Positions 40,041 through 49,418 of a stretch of 64,000 bases of DNA are shown in pieces; the stretch's first letter is position 1, and each line of letters starts with the position of its first letter. The translations under genes and the position numbers were made by a program. The DNA is from Alcaligenaceae bacterium (GTDB taxonomy: Bacteria > Pseudomonadota > Gammaproteobacteria > Burkholderiales > Burkholderiaceae_B), in assembly GCA_013416485.1 (NCBI GenBank), contig JACCEO010000002.1, positions 62,001 through 126,000 on the forward strand. Reading direction: 5' to 3'. The notes below the pieces were generated by a model. That model made no database searches, was not told where the DNA came from, and saw only the letters and a program-made list of their open reading frames with translations.

Positions 40041-41828
40041 TTATCTGCGACGTGCTGCAGGCAAGTCGGTGCAACTACCATCGGCAGCAGCTGCTGCCAT
40101 ACCGACTGACTCGCCCAAGGTGGGGTGCGGGTGTATGGTTTTGCCGATATCAACAGAGTCAGCACCCATTTCTATCGCCAGCGCCACTTCACTGATTAAA
40201 TCGCCAGCCCCCGTACCTACGATGGCACCACCCAATATACAGTTGGTAGTCTCGTCGAAAAGCAGCTTAGTAAAGCCTTCGTCGCGGGTATTTGCAATGG
40301 CACGCCCTGATGCTGCCCAAGGGAAGACCCCTTTGCGCACAGCGATGCCATCTTTCTTGGCTTGGTCTTCGGTTAGACCTACCCAAGCGACCTCTGGATT
40401 GGTATATGCCACCGAAGGAATGACGCGCGCGTCAAAATGGCTTTTCTGACCGGCAATAACCTCAGCTGCCACATGTGCCTCATGAACGGCTTTATGTGCC
40501 AACATGGGCTGACCCACAATATCGCCTATGGCATAGATATGCGGCACGTTGGTACGCATTTGACTATCAACGTTGATAAAGCCTCGGTCAGTGACTGCAA
40601 TTCCCGCTTTTTCAGCATCCAGAGACAAGCCATTGGGCAAGCGTCCAACAGCTTGCAAGACAAGATCGTAGCGTTGGGGCTGTGCAGGGGCGTTTTTGCC
40701 TTCAAAAGTAACCCATATGCCGTCTTCACGCGCCTCGGCACCGACGGTTTTTGTGTCTATCATGACATGATCAAAACGCCCAGCGTTGTAGCGTTGCCAG
40801 ACTCTGACCAGGTCACGATCGGCACCCTGCATAAGACCATCTAGCATTTCAACAACGTCTAGGCGAGCACCCAAGGACGAATAGACCGTACCCATTTCCA
40901 GGCCAATGATACCGCCACCCACGATCAGCATTTTCTTGGGAATGCTGGCCAGTTCCAGTGCCCCAGTAGAGTCAACGATACGGGGATCATCAGGGAAAAA
41001 AGGCAACTTAACAGAACGACTACCCGCTGCAACAATAGCGGAATTAAAACGTATGGTGCGAACCTGCCCTTCATCATTAGTGACGCTGACATGATTAGGG
41101 TCCACAAAACGACCATAGCCTGTGATGACTTCGACTTTACGTCCTTTGGCCATAACCGCCAGGCCACTGGTCAATTTATCAACCACGTTGTTTTTGTGGG
41201 CTCGCAGTTTGTCTAGGTCAATGTTAGGAACGCCAAAGGCAATACCGTGATCCGACATGGATTGTGCCTCGTCCAAGACCGCTGCAGTATGTAGCAAAGC
41301 CTTAGAGGGGATACAACCTACGTTCAAGCATACGCCACCTAATGTAGCATAACGTTCAACCAGCACGACCTTCAAGCCTAGATCAGCAGCACGAAATGCA
41401 GCGGAATAACCACCAGGGCCTGCCCCCAAGACCAGTACATCGCACTGCACATCGGCGGTACCAGAGTAGGTACCAGCAGCCACAGCCGCAACGGGTGTAG
41501 CCGCTGGTGCACTGGCAACTGGCGTTACTGTTACTAAGGGTTCCGCTGTAGCAGCTGCTGCCGCTACAGGTACTGACTTCGCCGATACTTGATCGGAGTC
41601 AATCTGGACAATCGCCGAACCCTCGGTGACCTTGTCGCCCATTTTTACCAATATTGCTTTCACCACACCAGCTTGGCTGGCAGGGATCTCCATAGAGGCT
41701 TTATCGGACTCTACAGTAATTAAGCTTTGTTCTGCCTTGATGACGTCACCTACCGCCACCAAGATCTCAATGACATCCACTTCAGCGACATCACCGATAT
41801 CAGGCACATTCAATTCTATCGTACTCAT
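40041..41828 (-). CDS. lpdA: Dihydrolipoamide dehydrogenase with N-terminal lipoyl domain
   Basis: The 595-residue E3 subunit of pyruvate dehydrogenase reoxidises dihydrolipoyl groups with NAD. A lipoyl domain comes first (Lys43 in [10 protein letters not shown]), then an Ala/Pro/Val linker (about 82-122), then the flavoprotein with GAGPGG at 135-140 and the redox pair C167/C172 in [18 protein letters not shown] near the C-terminus carries the catalytic His. A lipoyl-E3 fusion is known in Neisseria and other betaproteobacteria. Last gene of the PDH operon, with AAGGAG before the ATG and a terminator after it. Confidence 0.95.
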   Translation of the reverse strand: MSTIELNVPDIGDVAEVDVIEILVAVGDVIKAEQSLITVESDKASMEIPASQAGVVKAILVKMGDKVTEGSAIVQIDSDQVSAKSVPVAAAAATAEPLVTVTPVASAPAATPVAAVAAGTYSGTADVQCDVLVLGAGPGGYSAAFRAADLGLKVVLVERYATLGGVCLNVGCIPSKALLHTAAVLDEAQSMSDHGIAFGVPNIDLDKLRAHKNNVVDKLTSGLAVMAKGRKVEVITGYGRFVDPNHVSVTNDEGQVRTIRFNSAIVAAGSRSVKLPFFPDDPRIVDSTGALELASIPKKMLIVGGGIIGLEMGTVYSSLGARLDVVEMLDGLMQGADRDLVRVWQRYNAGRFDHVMIDTKTVGAEAREDGIWVTFEGKNAPAQPQRYDLVLQAVGRLPNGLSLDAEKAGIAVTDRGFINVDSQMRTNVPHIYAIGDIVGQPMLAHKAVHEAHVAAEVIAGQKSHFDARVIPSVAYTNPEVAWVGLTEDQAKKDGIAVRKGVFPWAASGRAIANTRDEGFTKLLFDETTNCILGGAIVGTGAGDLISEVALAIEMGADSVDIGKTIHPHPTLGESVGMAAAAADGSCTDLPAARRR

Positions 41829-41839
41829 GCAGAATCTCC

Positions 41840-43186
41840 TTAGAGGGCTATGCGGCGGAAGTCGGACAGCAAGCTACCTAGATAGGCATTAAAGCGTGCT
41901 GCGGCAGCACCATCTATGACCCTGTGGTCAAAAGATAGCGACAACGGCAACATCAGGCGAGGTTGGAATTTTTTACCATTCCAGACCGGCTGTATTGCAG
42001 AGCGCGACACCCCTAAAATAGCCACTTCCGGGGCATTAATAATAGGCGTAAACGACGTACCGCCTATGCCACCTAACGATGAAATCGTAAAACAACCACC
42101 TTGCATCTGGGTAGGCGATAGTTTGCCACTACGTGCCAACCCTGCCAACTCTGCCATTTCTGCTGCCAGCTCGGCCACGCCTTTTTTATCGGCATCACGT
42201 ATTACAGGAACTACCAAGCCATTGGGTGTATCGGCTGCAAAGCCTATGTGGTAATACTGCTTAAGTATGAGCTGATCGCCATCCAAGGACGCATTGAATT
42301 GCGGGAATTTTTTTAATGCGGCTACCACGGCTTTAATTAAGAAAGCCAACATAGTGACTCTGGCCCCGTCTTTGCCTTGCTCTTTGTTCAAAGTGACCCG
42401 CAAGTCTTCCAAGTCGGTGATATCGGCCACATCGTTATTGGTGACGTGAGGGATCATGACCCAATTGCGATGCAGATTGGCCCCCGATATTTTCTGTATG
42501 CGTGACAAAGGCTGAGTTTCAATCTCACCAAACTTGGTGAAATCCACTTTGGGCCAACCCAGCACGGTAAAGCCACCATCGACACCAGCACCCACTGCTG
42601 TGCCGGTCCCAGTTGCCAGAGACTGCTTCACAAACTGGCGTACATCATCCAGGGTTATGCGTTGTTTGGCACCCGAACCACTGACCAAGTTTAGGTCAAC
42701 GCCCAGCTCGCGGGCGAACTTGCGTACCGATGGCGACGCATGGGGTAAGTTACGTAAAGGCACAGCTGCATCGGCATAAGCGGCTGTTGGTGAACTGCGT
42801 TCTGGCATAGGCTCTGTTACGACGGTAGCAGCCGCTGTGGCCACAGGCGCCGGCATGGCAGCTGCAACCACTGGTGCTACGGCTTCCACCTTTGCTTGCG
42901 CAGGAGCAGCAGCTGCCGGAGCAGTAGCAGACGGCGTGTCATCAACCTGGGCTAGTACAGACAATATCGTAGAGCCTTGCTTGATCTTGTCACCAACTTT
43001 CACCAGTAATGACGTTACTGTGCCAGCATTAGTTGCAGGAATTTCCATAGATGCCTTTTCAGACTCCACGGTGATCAGGCTTTGCTCTTTATTGATCTGG
43101 TCGCCCACAGCAACCAAGACTTCGATGACCTCGACCTCGTCAAAATCACCTATGTCCGGAACCTTGATATCTAGTGTTGTGCTCAT
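41840..43186 (-). CDS. aceF: Pyruvate dehydrogenase E2, dihydrolipoyl acetyltransferase
   Basis: The 448-residue core subunit transfers acetyl to CoA. It has one lipoyl domain (Lys44 in [10 protein letters not shown]), an Ala/Pro/Val linker, a peripheral-subunit-binding domain near residues 145-185 ([16 protein letters not shown]), a second linker, and the catalytic domain ending with His421 and Asp425 in DHRVIDG. E. coli has three lipoyl domains in E2; here there is one, with another on E3. Those two domains are close paralogues. Confidence 0.95.
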   Translation of the reverse strand: MSTTLDIKVPDIGDFDEVEVIEVLVAVGDQINKEQSLITVESEKASMEIPATNAGTVTSLLVKVGDKIKQGSTILSVLAQVDDTPSATAPAAAAPAQAKVEAVAPVVAAAMPAPVATAAATVVTEPMPERSSPTAAYADAAVPLRNLPHASPSVRKFARELGVDLNLVSGSGAKQRITLDDVRQFVKQSLATGTGTAVGAGVDGGFTVLGWPKVDFTKFGEIETQPLSRIQKISGANLHRNWVMIPHVTNNDVADITDLEDLRVTLNKEQGKDGARVTMLAFLIKAVVAALKKFPQFNASLDGDQLILKQYYHIGFAADTPNGLVVPVIRDADKKGVAELAAEMAELAGLARSGKLSPTQMQGGCFTISSLGGIGGTSFTPIINAPEVAILGVSRSAIQPVWNGKKFQPRLMLPLSLSFDHRVIDGAAAARFNAYLGSLLSDFRRIAL

Positions 43187-43198
43187 GTTGTGATTCCC

Positions 43199-45907
43199 TT
43201 AAGCGTGATGCGGGTTAGCCTTATCAGGATTGATACCGTATTTTTTGATCGCTTCTGATACCTTAGATAGGGGTAATTTGCCCTCGTCGGCCAGACTACG
43301 TAAAGCGGCTAGCACCACGAAGTGACGATCTATCTCAAAGTGCTCACGCAGTTTGCTACGGAAATCGGAGCGACCATAACCATCGGCACCCAATACTTTC
43401 AGTGAACGCCCGTGTGGAACAAAAGGACGTATCTGATCGCCAAACGCCTTCATGTAATCCGTGGACACCACGATAGGACCTGTAGTCTGGTTTAGCTGCT
43501 GTGTGACATAAGGCAATGGCGCATTGGTATCTTCGGGATGCAACATAGAATAACGCTCGCAATCCATACCATTGCGTCGCAACTCAGTGAAACTGGTTAC
43601 GCTCCAGACATCTGAACCTATGCCCCAGTCTGTGCTTAGCAGATCTTGAGCGGCAATGACTTCACGCAGTATGGTGCCAGAGCCCATTAACTGCACACGC
43701 AAGGCCGTTTCTTCTGTGGATTTAAATTTGTACATGCCACGTATGATGCCTTCCTCGTCGCCAGGCGTCAGTCCTGGCTGCGGGTAGTTTTCATTCATGA
43801 CAGTAACGTAGTAGAAAACGTTTTCTTGATTTTCCACCATACGCTTCAAGCCGTCTTGAATAATCACAGCTAGCTCATGCCCGAATGTAGGGTCATAGGA
43901 TACGCAGTTCGGTATCAAAGAGGACTGGATATGGCTATGACCGTCTTCGTGCTGCAAACCTTCGCCGTTCAAAGTAGTGCGCCCTGCTGTACCGCCCAGC
44001 AAGAAACCACGTGCCTGCATATCACCTGCAGCCCATGCCAGATCGCCCACACGCTGGAAGCCGAACATCGAGTAGTAGATGTAAAACGGAATCATGATGC
44101 GGTTGTTCGTGGAATAGGAAGTCGCTGCCGCTATCCAAGAACTGAAGCCGCCTGCTTCGTTAATACCTTCCTGCAGCAATTGACCATCGGCGGACTCGCG
44201 ATAGTACATTACCTGTTCTTTATCAACTGGAGTGTATTTCTGGCCCTCTGGGGCATAAATACCAATTTGGCGGAACAAGCCTTCCATACCGAAAGTACGG
44301 GACTCGTCAACCAATATAGGGACTACACGTTCGCTAAGGGTTTTATCACGAAGTATTTGGTTGATGATGCGCACAAAAGACTGGGTGGTGGAAATTTCAC
44401 GACCTTCGGCAGTGGGTTCCAACACGGCTTTAAATACATCAAGTTCAGGCGTAACCAGATGTTCGTCAGCACGTGTACGACGCTTAGGCAGATAACCACC
44501 CAAGGCTTTGCGGCGTTCATGCAAGTACTGCATTTCCGGAGAATCATCTGCCGGTTTGTAATAAGGCAGGTCTTGCAGTTTGTCGTCGGGTACGGGGATA
44601 TTGAAACGATCGCGGAATGCACGTATATCGTCCATGTCCAGTTTCTTTTGCTGGTGGGTTGGGTTCTTGGCCTGGCCTGTGTGACCCATGCCATAGCCTT
44701 TAATGGTTTTGGCTAGGATAACAGTGGGCTGGCCCTTGTGCTTGGTGGCGGCATCGAAAGCGGCAAATACCTTGTGGGGATCATGACCACCACGGTTCAA
44801 ACGCCAGATATCTTCGTCGCTCATGCGGCTGACCATTTCCAGTAACTTGGGGTGCTTGCCAAAGAAATGTTCACGCACATACTTGCCATCGTTCGCTTTG
44901 TACGCTTGGTACTCACCATCGACAGCTTCTTCCATGACACGACGCAATATGCCTTCTTTGTCACGTGCCAGCAAAGGATCCCAATAACCACCCCAAATCA
45001 ACTTGATCACATTCCAACCGCTACCACGGAAATCGCCTTCCAATTCCTGGATGATTTTACCGTTACCACGTACGGGGCCGTCCAACCTTTGCAGGTTGCA
45101 GTTAATGACAAAAATCAGGTTATCAAGCTTTTCGCGCGACGCCAAGCCTATTGCACCCAAGGACTCCGGTTCGTCCATTTCACCATCACCGCAAAACACC
45201 CAGACCTTGCGGTTACTGGTGTCGGCAATACCTCGGGCATGCAAATACTTCAGGAAGCGCGCTTGATAGATCGCCATCATAGGGCCTAAGCCCATAGATA
45301 CCGTGGGAAACTGCCAGAATTCTGGCATGAGTTTCGGGTGGGGATAAGACGGTATGCCCTTACCGTCAACTTCCTGACGGAAGTTATCCAATTGTTCGTT
45401 GGTCAGACGGCCTTCCAGCCATGCTCTGCCATAGATACCCGGTGAAGAGTGTCCTTGAAAATACACCAGATCGCCGCCATGATCTGGCGTTTCGGCATGC
45501 CAGAAGTGGTTTTGACCACAACCTATCATGGTAGCCAACGAAGCGAAGGAAGCGATATGGCCACCCAGATCGCCACCATCAGCAGGTTGATGGCTATTCG
45601 CCTTCACTACCATTGCCATCGCGTTCCAGCGCACATAAGAACGCAAGCGTTCTTCCAGCACTAAATCACCTGGATGCGCAGGTTCCAGCCCTGGCGGTAT
45701 GGTATTGACGTAAGCCGTATTAGGAGAAAATGGAATGTGGGCGCCCGAACGACGCGCCAAATCAATTAAGCGTTCCAAAAGGAAGTGAGCACGCTCTGGG
45801 CCCTCACGATCCAGAACGGCTTCTAGAGCTTCCAGCCACTCTTGGGTTTCTAAGGCTTCATCAACTGATGCACTGGACGAAGTGTTTACTTGATCAAGAG
45901 AGGACAT
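43199..45907 (-). CDS. aceE: Pyruvate dehydrogenase E1, homodimeric
   Basis: The 902-residue thiamine diphosphate enzyme decarboxylates pyruvate and acetylates E2. The cofactor motif runs from FCGDGEMDEPES to INCNLQRLDGPV. It is the alpha2-type E1 of Gram-negative bacteria. An AGGAG ribosome site lies before the ATG. It heads the aceE-aceF-lpdA operon (gaps of 12 and 11 bases) and is divergent from a two-component system over 255 bases. No pdhR-type GntR regulator gene is adjacent. Confidence 0.96.
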   Translation of the reverse strand: MSSLDQVNTSSSASVDEALETQEWLEALEAVLDREGPERAHFLLERLIDLARRSGAHIPFSPNTAYVNTIPPGLEPAHPGDLVLEERLRSYVRWNAMAMVVKANSHQPADGGDLGGHIASFASLATMIGCGQNHFWHAETPDHGGDLVYFQGHSSPGIYGRAWLEGRLTNEQLDNFRQEVDGKGIPSYPHPKLMPEFWQFPTVSMGLGPMMAIYQARFLKYLHARGIADTSNRKVWVFCGDGEMDEPESLGAIGLASREKLDNLIFVINCNLQRLDGPVRGNGKIIQELEGDFRGSGWNVIKLIWGGYWDPLLARDKEGILRRVMEEAVDGEYQAYKANDGKYVREHFFGKHPKLLEMVSRMSDEDIWRLNRGGHDPHKVFAAFDAATKHKGQPTVILAKTIKGYGMGHTGQAKNPTHQQKKLDMDDIRAFRDRFNIPVPDDKLQDLPYYKPADDSPEMQYLHERRKALGGYLPKRRTRADEHLVTPELDVFKAVLEPTAEGREISTTQSFVRIINQILRDKTLSERVVPILVDESRTFGMEGLFRQIGIYAPEGQKYTPVDKEQVMYYRESADGQLLQEGINEAGGFSSWIAAATSYSTNNRIMIPFYIYYSMFGFQRVGDLAWAAGDMQARGFLLGGTAGRTTLNGEGLQHEDGHSHIQSSLIPNCVSYDPTFGHELAVIIQDGLKRMVENQENVFYYVTVMNENYPQPGLTPGDEEGIIRGMYKFKSTEETALRVQLMGSGTILREVIAAQDLLSTDWGIGSDVWSVTSFTELRRNGMDCERYSMLHPEDTNAPLPYVTQQLNQTTGPIVVSTDYMKAFGDQIRPFVPHGRSLKVLGADGYGRSDFRSKLREHFEIDRHFVVLAALRSLADEGKLPLSKVSEAIKKYGINPDKANPHHA

Positions 45908-45973
45908 TGAAAGTCTCCTGTGTCTAAGGTGTTAGTACCCGGGCACTGATTACAGCATTTGATTTATTGCTTC

Positions 45974-46001
45974 TTTATACCCGATGCCACGCCATTCCGA
46001 A
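45974..46001 (-). promoter_or_regulatory. Weak candidate promoter of aceE
   Basis: Read leftward, TTCGGA (46001-45996) and TATAAA (45979-45974) are 16 bases apart and about 67 bases before the aceE ATG. The -35 match is poor. The shared 255-base region has no obvious PdhR-like operator. Confidence 0.3.
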
Positions 46002-46162
46002 CTAGGCATAGAACCCTATACCCTGTTGGTCGCTGTACTCATTCTAGGAAAGACCCAGAGGATATTCAAGCAATATTTCATTTTATGATATGGTTTTTCA
46101 TAATGCGGGAAGCGCCCATTCCTGTAAGGGTCTAAAATGGCGGACACACTTTGTTTATTGTT

Positions 46163-47920
46163 ATGGCGAACCACTCTAAAAAATCTCTGATTCCCACAAC
46201 CTTCTATGAACAGGCGCACCAGAACCGTCGCGGTCTCTACTGGTTAACGCCGGCCGTTGTGTTGGTGCTATATTTGTGCGTTATGGGCGCTTTCATATGG
46301 CTACAACGCTTGCACAATGACAGTGTGATGTTTGTGACCATCGATCAGGAAACACGTCAGCAACGCCTCATGATGGTCGTCGTTGCCCTGTCCTTCGTGA
46401 TCGTTCTTAGCCTGTTAGCTTTATGGCGGTATACGCGGTTTCGTACCCGCGCCGAAGCAGCCTTAATTGCCGAGACCGGCTTTCGACGGGCTATGGAAAA
46501 CTCTATGTCTACTGGCATGCGGGTATTCGACATGCAAGGCCGTATCGCTTACGTCAATCCAGCCTTCTGCCGCATGATAGGCTGGAATGAAGCCGACCTT
46601 ATCGGCCGTACCACCCCCTTCCCTTATTGGTTACCCGGTCGTTATACCCAACACCAGGAAACTCTGGACCTACTGCTGTCTGGGCGTACGCCAAGTAGCG
46701 GCTTAGAAGTAGAAGCTCAACGTCGTGATGGCTCACGTTTCACGGCTCGCATGTACGTCTCGCCCCTGCGTGATCCCAATGGCGAACAAATCGGTTGGAT
46801 GACATCCATGACCGATATTACCGAGCCCAAACGTATACGCGAAGCGCTCACAGCCGCTCATGAACGCTTTATGACCGTACTGGAAGGTTTAGATGACGCC
46901 ATTTCTGTTGTCGCCGATACCCCTGAAGGTTTGGAACTGCTATTCGCGAACCGCACTTATCGTCGTTTTTTTGGCGCCCAGTCCAGTGGCCACGGCGAGC
47001 TATTAGGTGGACGTTTAGGGCGTTTTACAGATGAAACTGTAGAAACATTTTCAGAATCCGCACAACGCTGGTTTGAAGTTCACCACCGTATACTGGCCTG
47101 GACAGACGGCAGGCGAGTGCGACTGCAAGTGGCTCGCGACATTACCGAAAGACGTACTCACGAAGCCGCATCACGGCTACAACAGGAAAAGATCCAGCTA
47201 ACCAGCCGCTTAACTACTATGGGTGAAATGGCGTCTTCATTGGCTCACGAACTTAATCAACCCTTAACGGCAATCAGCAACTACAGCATGGGTGCCGTCG
47301 CCATGCTTAAATCTGGCAACGCCGACCCCGACCGGTTGCTGCAAGCACTAGAAAAAGCCGCTCAACAAGCCGAACGGGCGGGCAAAATCATTAGCCGAAT
47401 ACGCGAATTTGTAAAGCGTAGCGAACCGCGGCGTCAAACGGTGCCTATTACACGCATACTAGATAACGCCATAGGCTTTGCCGACATCGACGCCTATAAA
47501 CACCAAATTGACATTCAAAAGCACTTACCTGATCCCTTGCCTGATGTAGTCGCTGACCCCATCTTAATAGAGCAAGTGTTGCTAAACCTATTGAAGAATG
47601 GAATAGAAGCGATGGAAAGTAGCGACTACCCTACCCTGCATGTGGTTGTTACTGACCAAGGACCATTAATCGAGATTGCCGTAGTCGATCGCGGCCACGG
47701 GCTACGCAATCCAGAACGTCTGTTCGAACCGTTTTACAGCACCAAGTCCGAAGGGCTGGGCATGGGGCTGAATATTTGCCGTACTATTATTGAGTCTCAT
47801 CATGGTCGGCTTTGGGCCGACGAAAACCCAGATGGTGGCACTATTTTCCGTTTCACTTTGCCCCGTGCGGCGCCAACAGCGTCAAACGTGACAACGAATA
47901 CCCAGGAGTTCCCTGCATGA
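46163..47920 (+). CDS. PAS-domain membrane histidine kinase
   Basis: The 585-residue sensor has two membrane helices (about residues 30-48 and 68-88) separated by only about 20 residues, so it lacks a real periplasmic sensor domain. A PAS domain follows (about 105-225, AYVNPAFCRMIGW), then a second degenerate PAS-like region (about 235-345). The H-box MASSLAHELNQPLTAISNY has His362; N, G1 and G2 boxes (LLNLLKNGIEAM, GLGMGLNICRTII) are intact. The H-box resembles the FixL/DctB group. The ATG at 46163 is used; a TTG lies four codons earlier. The signal is unknown. Confidence 0.88.
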   Translation: MANHSKKSLIPTTFYEQAHQNRRGLYWLTPAVVLVLYLCVMGAFIWLQRLHNDSVMFVTIDQETRQQRLMMVVVALSFVIVLSLLALWRYTRFRTRAEAALIAETGFRRAMENSMSTGMRVFDMQGRIAYVNPAFCRMIGWNEADLIGRTTPFPYWLPGRYTQHQETLDLLLSGRTPSSGLEVEAQRRDGSRFTARMYVSPLRDPNGEQIGWMTSMTDITEPKRIREALTAAHERFMTVLEGLDDAISVVADTPEGLELLFANRTYRRFFGAQSSGHGELLGGRLGRFTDETVETFSESAQRWFEVHHRILAWTDGRRVRLQVARDITERRTHEAASRLQQEKIQLTSRLTTMGEMASSLAHELNQPLTAISNYSMGAVAMLKSGNADPDRLLQALEKAAQQAERAGKIISRIREFVKRSEPRRQTVPITRILDNAIGFADIDAYKHQIDIQKHLPDPLPDVVADPILIEQVLLNLLKNGIEAMESSDYPTLHVVVTDQGPLIEIAVVDRGHGLRNPERLFEPFYSTKSEGLGMGLNICRTIIESHHGRLWADENPDGGTIFRFTLPRAAPTASNVTTNTQEFPA

Positions 47921-48540
47921 CTACACTTCAAGCAACCAGCACCATTTTCATCGTTGATGACGACGAGGCAGTACGCGACTCATTGCGCTGGCTACTTGAG
48001 GCTAATGGCTATCGTGTCAAAAGCTTCAGCGGCGCCGAAGAGTTCCTAGGCTCTTATGACCCGGATCAAATTGGTGTACTTATTGCCGACGTACGCATGC
48101 CTGGTATGAGCGGACTGGAACTACAAGAGGCCCTAATAGCTCGCCAAGCTCCTTTACCTATCGTGTTCATCACAGGTCATGGCGATGTACCTATGGCTGT
48201 TTCCACCATTAAAAAAGGCGCTGTCGATTTTCTTGAAAAGCCGTTTAATGAAACCGATTTGCGCGCCATTGTGGCTCGCATGATGGATCAGGCCACAGAA
48301 CGCTTCAGTCAGGCTCAAGCACAAAAAGATCACCAAGCCATACTTAGCCGCTTGACCGCGCGTGAACAGCAAGTGCTGGAACGCATAGTGGCCGGTCGCC
48401 TAAACAAGCAAATTGCTGGTGACCTAAACATCAGTATCAAAACCGTGGAGGCCCATAGGGCCAATATCATGGAAAAACTCGAGGTCACTACAGTGGCCGA
48501 TCTTATGAAAATAGCCCTTACCCACGAGGCCACCGCATGA
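47917..48540 (+). CDS. FixJ/NarL-type response regulator
   Basis: The 207-residue regulator has a receiver domain with the acidic pocket D14-D16, phospho-acceptor Asp58 in [11 protein letters not shown] and Lys in LEKPFN, then a LuxR-type helix-turn-helix ([15 protein letters not shown] to [14 protein letters not shown]). It overlaps the kinase stop as ATGA, so the two are made together and are surely cognate. The closest named types are FixJ and TtrR. The target genes are unknown; the aceE promoter is the obvious place to look. Reading frame extends upstream to 47812, but that is inside the kinase. Confidence 0.9.
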   Translation: MTTLQATSTIFIVDDDEAVRDSLRWLLEANGYRVKSFSGAEEFLGSYDPDQIGVLIADVRMPGMSGLELQEALIARQAPLPIVFITGHGDVPMAVSTIKKGAVDFLEKPFNETDLRAIVARMMDQATERFSQAQAQKDHQAILSRLTAREQQVLERIVAGRLNKQIAGDLNISIKTVEAHRANIMEKLEVTTVADLMKIALTHEATA

Positions 48541-49394
48541 CTGCAAGGCTAATTGACGGCAAAGTGCTGTCTGACACCATCAAAGATGAAGTACAACAAC
48601 GGGTAAAGATTTTGCAAACGCGTGGCATTACACCAGGCTTGGCTGTTGTATTGGTTGGTGAAGACCCTGCATCTCAAGTCTATGTACGCAACAAAGCAGC
48701 TGCCTGCGAAAAAGCCGGCCTACACTCTAGTGTTATACGCATGCCGGCCGACAGCAGCGAACTTGACCTGCTGGATAAAATTCACCAACTTAACCAAGAT
48801 CCCAGCATCGATGGCATACTGGTGCAATTACCCCTGCCTCCACACATGGATAGCGGTAAAGTCATAGAAGCTATCAGTGCCGAAAAAGACGTGGACGGCT
48901 TTCATATCAGCAACGTCGGTCTGCTCATGACCGGTCGCCCACTGTTCCGCCCTTGTACGCCTTATGGCGTCATGAAGATGCTGGAGTCACAAGATGTGGC
49001 TCTGCGTGGTGCAGAAGCCGTTATCGTTGGCGCCAGTAATATCGTAGGTAAGCCTATGGCAATGCTGCTGCTGGCAGCTGGCGCCACGGTTACCCTGTGC
49101 AACTCTAAAACGCGTGATCTGGCCGCACAAACTCGCCGTGCCGACGTACTGGTAGTAGCCACGGGAAAACCTGAAATGATTACTGGCGACATGATTAAGC
49201 CTGGCGCAGTCGTCATTGACGTAGGCATCAACCGCCGTCCTGATGGAAAGTTAGTCGGCGATGTCCAATTTGATACCGCCCGTCAGGTTGCCGCTGCTAT
49301 CACACCAGTACCTGGTGGTGTAGGCCCCATGACGATTGCCATGCTACTCGTTAACACCCTGGAAGCCGCCGAGCGTCGCGCCGCTGCTACCTGA
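48537..49394 (+). CDS. folD: Bifunctional methylene-THF dehydrogenase/cyclohydrolase
   Basis: The 285-residue enzyme interconverts 5,10-methylene-THF and 10-formyl-THF with NADP. The signatures [14 protein letters not shown] (with the catalytic Lys), PLPPHMD, the cofactor-site [15 protein letters not shown] and [15 protein letters not shown] are complete. The start overlaps the response regulator stop (ATGA), an unusual coupling of a one-carbon enzyme to a two-component system. Confidence 0.96.
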   Translation: MTARLIDGKVLSDTIKDEVQQRVKILQTRGITPGLAVVLVGEDPASQVYVRNKAAACEKAGLHSSVIRMPADSSELDLLDKIHQLNQDPSIDGILVQLPLPPHMDSGKVIEAISAEKDVDGFHISNVGLLMTGRPLFRPCTPYGVMKMLESQDVALRGAEAVIVGASNIVGKPMAMLLLAAGATVTLCNSKTRDLAAQTRRADVLVVATGKPEMITGDMIKPGAVVIDVGINRRPDGKLVGDVQFDTARQVAAAITPVPGGVGPMTIAMLLVNTLEAAERRAAAT

Positions 49395-49418
49395 ACAATT
49401 TCCGGATAAGTACAACGT

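Noticed and set aside
43877-44716. 279-codon open frame on the strand opposite aceE
   Set aside because: It lies wholly within aceE, resembles no family and has a Cys/His/Phe-rich composition typical of an antisense shadow.
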